This document shows positions 1-12,428 of a stretch of DNA of 64,000 bases, one piece after another. Each line of letters starts with the position of its first letter. The stretch's first letter is position 1. The notes beneath the pieces were generated by a model. The model had not been told where the DNA came from. It did no database searches and was given only the letters and a program-made list of their open reading frames with translations. The position numbers and the translations under genes were made by a program. Source of the DNA: Bugula neritina (taxonomy: Eukaryota; Bryozoa; Gymnolaemata; Cheilostomatida; Bugulidae); NCBI GenBank assembly GCA_964035545.1, contig OZ037767.1:18981759-19045758 (forward strand), written 5' to 3'.

Positions 1-249
1 GCCTATTGTTTATAGTTGCCCCCTCTCCCTCCTTCAAACCCTCCCTCCTGGTGTCTCATCTCTGTTAGAGAATTATTATTTACTATCTTAGTTCAGTAGT
101 AAGATATTGCAGCTTGGAATATAACTTGAGGCCTCCTCCTCCCTACTCCATCAGCACTCTATGGTATACCCTGTCACTAATGTGATCACATGAGCTGGTC
201 AGTGGGGGTGTTTTGGTATCTTTCTGTTACATGTTGTATTGTTCTGTAG

Positions 250-3200
250 AATACCTACGGTCCAGTGAACAATGTAGGCAGCAGTGGTGACAGCAGGTAT
301 ATAATGCCGAGCTCAAGCAACTCGCTGCCAGATGCTGCTGACTTTTGTGGTCTGGTCAACCAGGCCATGACTTGCTACCTCAACTCACTGCTTCAGACTC
401 TGTTTATGACCCCCGAGTTCAGGAACGCTCTCTACAGGTCAGTATATATTCTCTACAGGTCAGTATATACTCTCTACAGGTCAGTAGATACTCTCTACAG
501 GTCAGTAAATGCTCTCTACAGGTCCGTATATACTCTCTACAGGTTAGTAAATACTCTCTACATGTTAGTATATACTCTCTACAGGTCAGTATATACTCTC
601 TACAGGTTAGTAAATACTCTCTACAGGTTAGTAAATACTCTCTACAGGTTAGTAAATACTCTCTACAGGTCAGTAAATACTCTCTACAGGTTAGTATATA
701 CTCTCTACAGGTCAGTATATACTCTCTACAGGTTAGTAAATACTCTCTACAGGTCAGTATATACTCTCTACAGGTCAGTATATACTCTCTACAGGTCAGT
801 AAATACTCGCTACAGGTCAGTATATACTCTCTACAGGTCAGTAAATACTCTCTACAGGTCAGTATATACTCTACAGGTTAGTAAATACTCTCTACAGGTT
901 AATATATAATGTATATATTATTGTATGTGTTTAGGTGGGAATATCTCCATGGTAACCAGACACAAACACCTGAAGAAAAGTGCATCCCATATCAACTGCA
1001 GAAACTTTTCCTGCAGATGCAGACAGGAAACCACAGATCTGTGGAGACAACTCCCGTGACCAGAAGTTTTGGGTGGGACAGTAGTCACTGTAAGTATTTA
1101 CTCTGTAGTCACTGTAAGTATTTCCCCTGTAGTCACTGTAAGTATTTACTCTGTAGTCACTGTGAGTATTTACTCTGTAGTCACTGTGAGTATTTACTCT
1201 GTAGTCACTGTAAGTATTTACTCTGTAGTCACTGTAAGTATTTACTCTGTAGTCACTGTCAGTATTTACACTGTAGTCACTGAGTATTTACTCTGTAGTC
1301 ACTGTAAGTATTTACTCTGTAGTCACTGTGAGTAAATACTTTGTAGTCACTGTAAGCATGTAAAGTGTAAGTACCTACTATGTAGTCACTGCGGCATATA
1401 ATACAACATTTTATAATATAATATAGTATTATATTATGTAATACTGCATTATATTACATAATACTACATTATATTATATAATACTACATTATATTGTATA
1501 ACTATACATTATATTATATAATACTGTATTATATTTTGTATTATATTCAGCCTGGCAGCAGCATGATGTGCAGGAGTTGTGTCGAGTCATGTTTGATGCC
1601 TTGGAGATCAATTGGAAAAAAACAGACCAAGCAGACCTCATCAACAACCTCTACCAGGGAAAGTTGAAAGATTATGTCAAGTGCTTAGAAGTAAGTTTTG
1701 TAGTTGTATTCTCGCTGTTTAAAATGTGGAGTCTTTTCCAAATAAAATTAATTTAAATCATGGTTATAATGTTTCTCTACCCTTCACTTGAATGAGTCGC
1801 GTAGTGGGCGGGGTTAACCATATTATGGTTGTCATTTGTTTAATCAAATGATTTTCCGGAGTTGTCTTTTCCAAATAATATAATTCCCTCTTAGTATTAC
1901 ATAGACTAAAGTTCCATACTGATTGAGGGTATGGAAATACTGTAAATCTGTCATCCCCCTGTCCTATTTATAGTGTCACACTGAAATGAGATCCAATAGT
2001 TTGCTAATTTAAGGGACTGCTGGTATTTTTTATGAGATGTACGATTCTTGTTTTCTTTCCTTTTTATTCAATACATCTTTTTGCTAATAAACTGGTGTGT
2101 TTTATCTCCTCAATGTGTATCTCTTATGTATACTTTTCTCTGGTTTATCTTCCGTCACGAAGAACTATTTTTGTTTTTTTAGTGCAAGACGGAATCTTTC
2201 AGGACGGATGCCTACCTGGACATACCTCTTGTGATCAAACCATTTGGGGCTACATACGCTTACTCCAGTGTCGTACGTACTACATATATATTTCCTATCT
2301 GCTATGGTTATTCTGTTATTTCATATGCAAACAGGTGAAAACTCATCGCCACGGAGTATCATTGGAGTGGTTTATTCTACTTAAACATCTATATTGCTAT
2401 GATATAGAGGAAAGCATCTGTGGCATTCTTATAGTGCTCAGCGGCTTAAACCCCCTCCCTCTTTCCAACAGGCTCATCAGTCGTACCGAGAATGTTGTTA
2501 GCATGGCTTGGCATCACAGCCAGTCTAAAGAGTTTTAGTCTCAAGTTCTAACACGGCTCTCTTCAACAATGCCATCTTAAATGCTGGAAAGTGTTTTCCT
2601 ATTCATGATGGTTATTAGAATGTTTACCTAGCGAGTCTGTAATGGAGAACAAGTAAACTGTTTAGCTGTTGTCAATCATCTACACCTTTGAGGTTGCAAG
2701 TTAGTGTAAGTTAGACAAAGTTCTCACTTTCTGCTTCTGTGTGGGGTTGCAGGAAGCCGCCCTCAAAGCGTTTATAGCCCCAGAAATACTGGAAGGCAAC
2801 AATCAGTATCAGTGTGACAACTGTAATAAGAAGTGCGATGCTCACAAGGGACTCAAATTCCAGACTTTTCCATATCTCCTGACGTTACAGTTGAAGAGGT
2901 TTGACTTTGACTACACCACCATGAACAGAATCAAGTTGAATGACAGGTTAGTGTCCCTCTATCTGTCTGTCTGTCTGTCTATCTTATTTATCTGTCTATT
3001 TATCTATCTTTCTATTTTCAACCATACAGTTAGTTAAAAGATATTTGTAGGTATTTTACCACTCAATGCGTCTAATAGTGCGAGAATGTATGAGATTTCC
3101 TCTATCTATATATATAGAAGGTAATTATTGTGTTGTGTTGGGAAGCAACAGTCTCCAAAAATGTGTCATGTAAGATTTCATTCGAGAGATGTTGTCTTCC

Positions 3201-6200
3201 CACATTGCATAATTACCTTTTGTTGCATGAACAGTGTGCTGTGTTGCAAGCTTGCTAATGATAGTATAACATGAGATTCTTGTAGAGTACTTGCACTAAT
3301 GTAGGTACTAAAAGTGCCTTTTCAGTCCGTTTTATTTCTTTTAGATTGAATTTTTTACTATGCTGTATTATATAAATCCTTACCATAAAATGCGTTAGCA
3401 CAATTTACAATCTCCATACTCTAGAACTTTATGGCACTCTAGGTCTTAGTGCTCGGTAATGGGAATAAGCTGCTAGAAACCCAGTCTACCAGAAATAGTC
3501 TGGCTTTGAGGAAGAGCCTGTGTTTAGAAAACAAATCGTCAAAAAAAACTCGAACTCTCTGAAGTAGCTTTACTTCTGTATAATTTTAGAATAACCTTTC
3601 CGCTCATCCTGGACCTGAATGGTTTAATAGATGACGATTCAATGCCTCCTACCCCTGGTGTTGCTGAGGATGGAAGTAGGTTATACTCTCTCTCTCTCTC
3701 TCTAGCAGTGTTATGGTAGTTTAGTGTACTCGTGTCAATCTATAGTACCATTTTGCTCATAAGTTCATAACTTATGCGACTGGTGTGAAATAAATGTTTT
3801 TTATCTTACTGGCTGTTACAGCTTATTGGCTTATAGTATGAAACAAGCTAGCTCATTGGTCAATTTATAAGCTGTGACGGCTGATTGGTCAGTATAGAAA
3901 ACATGACTGATTTTTGAAATTTTAATGCTGCCCTACATACATGATATATATTTATCAGCTTTGGTTGTAAAACATCACATACTCTGACTTACTTTAGGTT
4001 TTGAGCCGGGTTTTTCAGTAGACCGAGATGAGGAGTACACCTGTGAAGTCAACGATGAATACGCTGGACCACAGGCCGCACAGCAACTTATAGATGAGAA
4101 GGTATTCTTCTATCACTAATGACTGCATCAGGCGGTAGTGTTTAGAGTTGTCTCTACCGTGGGCAGTTGCACTGAGGATTTTGGCGGTGTACTTCAATAA
4201 CTTGCTGAGTATTTTTGCCTAAAATATGCTGCTTTACCTTATAAAGTAATCTGGTTTTCATTAACATGAATAGCAGGGGATCAAAAGGCTAAATTTCTAA
4301 TCTGACACTCTTGGATCGTTGGAGAATTTGTGACTAACTGTGTCTAAACAACGCAATACATCGCAATATATTTCTATCATTGAGTAATGCATGCACAATA
4401 CATTTTAAATTTTATAACTGGTGGGATTTCTCTTCTCAAATACAACTTATTTGCTCCAGTTTTAAGCTCAATGAAAAGTCACCGGTAGTAAAATACCTTC
4501 TAAATAATTATTTTCCATCACACTGTTGTAAACAAAAATCTTGAATTCGAAACACTGCTCAAAGTATTTCCAAATCTTAGAATGATGTTTATAATTGTTG
4601 TACAATAATGGCAACTTTTGCAGGGAGAGTATATGTATGAGCTCTTCTCTATCATGATACACTCTGGAAGTGCAGTGGGCGGGCATTACTATGCTTACAT
4701 CAAGTTAGTATCAGTATATTCTATTGGCTTACATCAAGTTGGTATCAGCATATTCTATTGGCTTACATCAAGTTAGTATCAGTATATTCTATTGGCTTGC
4801 ATCAAGTTAGTATCAGCATATTCTATTGGTTACTATTTTCCTCTCTACCAGAAAAGGCACCTTTTGTTAACCACTCTTTTAGAAGGGGTTGTATAAGTAT
4901 GCCTAAAGTGTTTGCCTAGTAAACAGGAAGTCATGGGTTCAAGCCCCGACAAAGGCCATTGGTGATGTTTGGAAGGGCATATAGTCATAATTGCTTCTGT
5001 GCCTCGTCTGAATAAGTCCTTGGCCCGATTTACCTAAAAAGAACTCTTCATCAGGGTTTCTCACAGGGATGGCCACTATAAACTTGCGTGAGTTGAGTAT
5101 AAGTATGTCTAAAAGTGTACGTGTGTATGTAGTATCATTTGCTGTTGGCTGTTGCCTCAGGTCCTTCACTGATAGACTGTGGTACAGTTTCAACGACCAG
5201 CTGGTCAGTCGTATCACCAAGGATGACATCACGAAGACGTACGGAGGAGTGGGCGGGTCTAGCAGAGGGAGTATGTTCTCCAGCTCCTACACGAGTTCAA
5301 CCAATGCCTACATGCTTATGTATAGGAAGATTGACCCCAACTCAAACTCTGGTTAGTCTTTGTTCTCTAGTAAGGAGCTTTCTACACAACAGTTGAATGT
5401 ATAGAGTAGTATTACCACATGTAGGACATGCCAAACTCTGCCAATCAGCACTCAGCATGTTATGTGCGGTTTTATCAAATATCAGTTCAACAAAATCCAT
5501 CACCATCTTAGTATTATAATGAATTCAGGTAAACGCCCACATATTTTTCCAAGTAGAAACCTATGAATTGATATTATGTAATTTACACAGCAGTAAAATG
5601 TTTCGTCTGCTAACTATATGTAACAAAGAAAATCTTAGCGTGTTCATGTCTAAATTATTTTGTTTGTTGTGATTATTTTTAGAAAAGTCTTGAGACCTTA
5701 AATACAGCTTATTCGGATTTAATTTAAATGTTTGCATTGCGTATGGATCTTGTATCTAGACTCAGCAGCCGTGCGAGTCTTGAAAAGTGGAGGAAATGAA
5801 TCCCTGCTAATTGGCCGAATTCATCATTACCTCATTTTATAGCCAATGTTGCAATTGGTTCTGTTAAGACGTTGCATTAGATTTACCACACCTTTAGTCG
5901 GTGTGAGATTTCTGAGCAAACAATCTAGTAGCTGTCTCTACGTTGTGTTTCCTGTTCCCTCAGATTATTCCAATGATGAGAATGTTACTAGATTGACGTT
6001 CACTTATATTGTTGTTTGTCCGTGACCTAGATTTCCTGCAGCATGAGAACTTCCCGCCGCACATCAGGCTGCTAATGGAGCGGATAGAGGAAGAGAAAGA
6101 GGCAGTGAAGAAGGCGCGGCAGGTTGAGAAGAGCATGTGCAGAATCAGGACCTATGTCAATCACCCGGTGGAGGGAAAGTTCATCAGCAAGAGTCTGGAG

Positions 6201-9200
6201 GTTCATAAAGACGCGAGTCTGGCAGAGGCCACACAGGAGGCGTTGAAGGTTGGCAGAAGTAGCGTAATACACTATAGTATAGTTTATTATATAATATATA
6301 GTATAGTTTATTATATAATATATAGTATAGTTTATTATATAATATATAGTATAGTTTATTATATAATATATAGTATAGTTTATTATATAATATATAGTAT
6401 AGTTTATTATATGATATATAGTATAGTTTATTATATAATATATAGTATAGTTTATTATAATATAATATATAGTATAGTTTATTATATAATATATAGCATA
6501 GTTTATTATATAATATATAGTATAGTTTATTATATAATATATAGTATAGTTTATTATATGATATATAGTATAGTTTATTATATAATATATAGTATAGTTT
6601 ATTATAATATAATATATAGTATATTTTATTATATAATATATAGTATAGTTTATTATATAATATATAGTATAGTTTATTATATAATATATAGCATAGTTTA
6701 TTATAATATGATATATAGTATATTTTATTATATAATACATAGTATAGTTTATTATATAGAATATTGTATAGTTTATTATATAATATATAGCATAGTTTAT
6801 TATGTAATATAATATATATAGTACATTATATCTACACTTGACTCATATATCCTGCAGTTGTTTGAGCTGAGTGAAGAGATCGTCCCACTAGAAAATGTCC
6901 GACTGGTCACCTACAACAACGACCTTGACTCTATCGAGAAGAGTTTCAACGACTCGGATGCGGCTTCCTGCCGGACTATCGGAGACGTACTTGGGGGCGT
7001 CAAGTCCTTCTACACTTTCTCTCTGCTGCTGGAGATAAAGCAGGGTGCTCGGGATTGGCAGCACTACAAGCCTGGAGGTGAGTTATACATGCTATAAGGT
7101 GAGTCACACATGCTATAAGGTGAGTCACACATGCTGTAAGGTGTGTCATACATACTATAAGGTGGGTCATACATACTATAAGGTGAGTCATACATGCTAT
7201 AAGGTGGGATACATACTATAAGGTGAGTCACATACTATAAGGTGGGATACATGCTAAAAGGTGGGATACATACTATAAGGTGGGATACATACTATAAGGT
7301 GAGTCATACATGCTATAAGGTGGGATACATACCAGGGTTGGGGTAATTGTAATTTGTAATTGTAATTGGTTGTAATTAATTACATTTTTTCAAGTAATTG
7401 AATGTAATTTGTAATTGAGGTTTAAAAATGTAATTGTAATTGTAATTGTAATTAATTACATATCTAATGTAATTGATTTTTACAATTACTTTATAATTAC
7501 ATGTCAATTACTTCAAACTTTTAAATCTTAAAAAACTCCTTATTTTTCTACCGTGCCTACTGTTAAATAACAAGTTCAAACAATTAGGCCAACATTCCAT
7601 GCCAGCTCACCGAATGGCCCGCGCCTATTAGCGTCTCAGATTTTGTTCATGTTTACACCAAACAGACCTACACATGTCTCAAGTACTCTTCTTCAGTATT
7701 CCTGGCATGACACAAATTCTTTTTGAGACATGACTACTTTTGTGGACAAAGGTTGAGAAACATTTTAAGGAAAATAAGTGATTTCTACTTTTAGACCAAT
7801 CTATAAATGTTTATATCTCAATCATTTTTCTCTACTGGGCTTTAAAATTTGTTGTGTGATTTAATAATACCTATCAATTTGCACTAGCAGTAACACATAC
7901 TACAGAATACTTTGTGTGCATATATGCAACGTCATTGAATATGGGCAAATCTTTATAAATTTGGGAGAAATTCAAATATTTGCCTTATCAAATTTTAAGG
8001 CTCAGTCTAGAAAACTGATTGAAATATAGACGCTTATAAATTGGTCTAAAAGTATAAATCACAAATTTTTCCCAAAATATTTCCCAAGCTTTGTTCACCA
8101 AAGTAGTAATTTTTTAAAATGTTTTTGTGTCAGGCCAGAAATATTCACGAATGGTAATCTGAACATGTGTAGGTCCATTTAGTGTTAATATGAGCAAAAT
8201 CTGAGACACAAAGATGTGGGACCCCTTGGAAGTTGGTTGATTTGCTATGGAATGACCCTATAGTATCACTGTTGAGAACAAAAGATGTTCACCACTGTCA
8301 ACATTGCCCCTGGTTATAGTTGGACCCTAGAAGTGACTTCTATTTATTCCTTGTGAGAAAAAAGTAATTGTAATTGTAATTAATTACATTGCCATGTAAT
8401 TGTAATTGTAATTAATTACATTAATTTTTAACTGTAGTTATAATTGTAATTGTAATTGACAAATCTTCATGTAATTGTAATTGTAATTAATTACATTTAC
8501 ATGTAATTGACCCCAACCCTGATACATACTATAAGGTGAGTCACACATACTATAAGGTGGGATACATGCTATAAGGTGGGATACATACTATAAGGTGAGT
8601 CATACATGTTATAAGGTGGGATACATACTATAAGGTTGGATACATGCTATAAGGTGAGTTATACGTACTATAAGCTGAGATACTTACTATAAGGTTGGAT
8701 ACATACCATAAGGTGGGATATTCAGTGGTTCCAGTTTGCTTTCAGGCATCACCTACAAAGTTCACCTGGTAGACACGTCAACTGGAATAGTAGAGGAACC
8801 TGTAGACATCCGCGCAGCTACAGGTGACACCGTTTCCTCCCTCAAGCAGTATATAACTCAGTTCTTTGGCCTCGAGTGGTCTGAAAGTATGAGGTGTGTG
8901 TTGGAGCATCGCACCTCTGAAACTCTCGACCTGCTAGATGATGACAGCAAGCAGCTCCGCAGCATTAGCTTCGGCATCAGCACCAAGGTTAGCCTTAGCT
9001 CACTGGTACTAGCTGAGTTCTATTATTGTTGGGGGGGGGGGGGGGGGTTGGGGTTGTCTGTAGTGCAGCTAGTGGATTAGCTAAAAAAGGTGTGTGGTAA
9101 TTGGCAGGTTTTAGTAATATTATATGATAATAATGTGTATCATGACCATCAAATATATTTATCTTTATTTCTAAAATAAATATAAATTTTGCTTATGGAC

Positions 9201-12200
9201 AGTTTGTGGTTGTGTTGAAACAGTTCTACAGTTTATAAAGGGGCTTGCCTGTCCCATTGTTCTGTTGATTGATTCACTCTCCTGTATTGTTTCCCTGTGT
9301 TTGGGGTTGTGCCGCTCTAATTAGCAGACAACTCCGTATTATGGAATTAGTTCACTTCTGGATCGTGTCAAAACACTCGTGATACTTTATTGAACAATTT
9401 ATAAAGCCAACTGCAGCATTTTCTGTATTTGGTCCTTTGTAAATTTTATTCAATCACTGTGTTTGTATGTTTTTTCCTTCCCTTAAATCCAACTTACTCT
9501 TTTAGAACTTAGCAGTTCTAACTACATTGATAAGTCAGCTAATGTCTACACAGGCCCCACTGTAACTCTCAGCTTTGGTCTACTCAGGCCCTGCTGTAAT
9601 ACATCAGTTGAAGCGTGTATTATACTATGACTCGCTGCACGCTGACTCTCTTACAGATCTATGTTGAGAAGAGCCCGCCTCCCACTATAGATTCTAACCT
9701 CCCATTTCAAAAGAGTACACTCCATTCCGTCATCACCTTGTATCAAAACAGCTCATGCGTGGTGATGACCATCCCTTCTCCTGCCGAGATAGAGCACTAT
9801 CTGGAGAAAGAGAAGACACGTGAAGATGCCCATAATCAGTCTATAGCTAAAGGTTGGTATTTCATTATACTATCTGCTTTTATATTATGGCAATGGCTCT
9901 CTGCAATGTTTTTGATGTGTAATCGGCATTAAAGAATGGCCATGCTTTTTTATTTTTTAGCATATGAAAAAATGAATTTGCAACAGCTATCAAAAAGCAA
10001 TATTCACACAGCAAACTCTAGCGATATTTTCACAAATACTGACGAAGCCATCACAAATACTGATGAGATCATCACAAACACTGATGAGGTCATCACAAAT
10101 ACTGATGAGGTCATCGTAAACAGTGACGAGTTCCTTACAAACACTGACAACTCTAATGCAACGAATTCTATATTTGTCAATCCAAATAGTCATGAATTCG
10201 CCACAGATGTTAGTAATGGAACATCAAGTGCTCCTAGCAAGCATTCTCCGCCCCCTCCTTATGACAGCATCATAGACACCAGTGACACCCAAACTGCTGC
10301 CGCTAGCCAAGACAACATCACCACTCATGTCTGTGGGTCAGGTGACTTCAATTCTGATGATGCCACTGCAAATAAAGACGATGATGTGTTTGCTGTGGAG
10401 GACGACATGCCGCTGGGCACGTGCGCTACAGACAAATCAGACGAAGACAACGCTCTCTACGCTGCCAACACTTCCGACCACGAAGGTGATGATTCGCCAG
10501 CACCAAACCTGTCCCTGGAAGGTGGCAGCATGCTGCAGACGTACCTCCAGTCTGACAGCCAATCAGCATCGCTGAACAAAGCTCGCTCAAGTCCCGTCAA
10601 CTCGCACGAGTCGCCGCCAGATCAGCGGGTCTCTAAGGACACGTCACGAGATGAGGACTGCTGGGACTACACCGGCTGTGCTGTCAATACGAGCTCGTCG
10701 AGCTTAACAACCAACACTCTTACAGCTTCCTCTGCTGCCTCCTTGTCCCGCACCATCCCACCTGGCACCGGAGTGTTGCCCTCTACTTCCTCCAGCCTTC
10801 CCACCGCTGACTACACTAACAATACTCTCCTAGACCACCTAAGAGATGATGAAAGTGAAGAGACTGTGTTCCGAGAGCAGTATCGCAAGGAGGTTGATTC
10901 TAAAACTCTAGGTTAGTCGCTACTCAGTCAAACCACACTTGCTTTTTCTCTGGTCCATAGTGTGTTTTGCAATTGTTACTAGAATTAAAGTAGTGTAGGT
11001 TGACTATGAAAGAGTAAGTATCAGTACCAGATGTGTGCAGGTTTATTGAGGTTGTGGTGTGTTTTTACTGTCATCTCGAGTTTCTTACTCAGCCCTGCCA
11101 GGTTTACCCATCAGCAGAAGGTTGTAGTCATCAACCTATCTGGTGATTCATACAGGGTCACTGACTATATATTACAGTTTTTATATTCTTGTGTTCGATT
11201 GCGTCATTTGAATTAGACCAACAGAGCGGGGCGGGGCTCTCTGTGAATATGATAATGAAAGGGGTCTGTAGATGTCTTTTCTACGTTGTGTAACAGTAAA
11301 GTGGCGTTGTACTGAGTACAGTTTTATCTATTCTTTACTTCTTTTTAATAGAGCTCACTGTGCAGATAGACAGACGTGCAACCCTGTCTAAGCTCAAGAG
11401 AGTTATTGGGCGCCGCTTCAAAATACCAACCAATCATCTGAAACTGTTTAAGATATACTCCAACAATCAGGTATGTATAGCTCCTAGCTTGCTATTGCCT
11501 GGTAACATCAGCCCCAGGTGTAATGATGATGTTGAAGCAGGGTTATCGAGATATCCTAAACCATCTTAGATAGCAGTGTAATGCAGTTCCAGTAGTTAAT
11601 ATTTTCTATTTTGTACACACTTATCTTGAATTGATAATAATTTCTACTTGCTGATTACAAGCGTTAGGGAATTATTGTTAATAAATGCCATTTATTTTGT
11701 GTTACATTTAAATGCTGTAATACAAGGCTAGCTTAAAAGTTTGAAACACAGGCTATTAATAATGAACGAGTAAATCTTGCTACAATAAGTCAGTTGTCAA
11801 ACCTGTACTGCTTGCAGTGATATATAGCATGAGTCTACAGTTACAGTAGTTAGTATGTGAAAACCTACTTCGCCACACCAACCATCACTGATGACAGCTA
11901 TAACTCCAAATCACTATGTTATCACATGTATTGAGATTTTTGAGGATGCTGTTTTACTGCTAGGCAAAAATAACAGTATCGAAAAGTGTCTTTGAATGAT
12001 TCAAACAGCAGACAACCAATGGCAACCGTTGTATTTGTCTGTAGTTTTAACCAGCTGTATTTGGCAACTGCCTTGTTTTTTTCAACTCCACCACGATGTA
12101 CCAACCTGGTTTTTGATCAGTCGAAGGCGTATTGACATAACTTGTACTCTAAATTCATTTTTAATTCTGTTACAGGAGACCGAATGCACATCAGAGAATG

Positions 12201-12393
12201 ATGCCCTGTCGTTGCTAGGTAACGGCTCTCGCATGTCTCTAAAGTTGAGTCGAGTTTTGGCAAAAGGAGAATATTTAGTGAAGATGTTTGAGTTGCATGT
12301 TAACTCTTCCAAGAGTGAGGTAACTACTACTACTACTACTACTAGTACTGCTACTATTACTACTACTAGTACTACCACTAGTACTACTGCTGT

Positions 12394-12428
<35 letters not shown>

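Noticed and set aside
430-1375. Regularly spaced short repeats resembling a CRISPR array
   Set aside because: There are no unique spacers, the units are head-to-tail, and the locus is a spliced animal gene.
2032-2538. 168-codon plus-strand open frame
   Set aside because: It overlaps USP47 exon 4 in another frame and has no recognisable domain. Exon 4 in the USP47 frame has clean splice sites and family motifs.
6072-6740. 222-codon minus-strand open frame
   Set aside because: It is the reverse of an AT-rich 24-bp repeat plus USP47 exon 10. The openness follows from the unit and the exon explains the rest.
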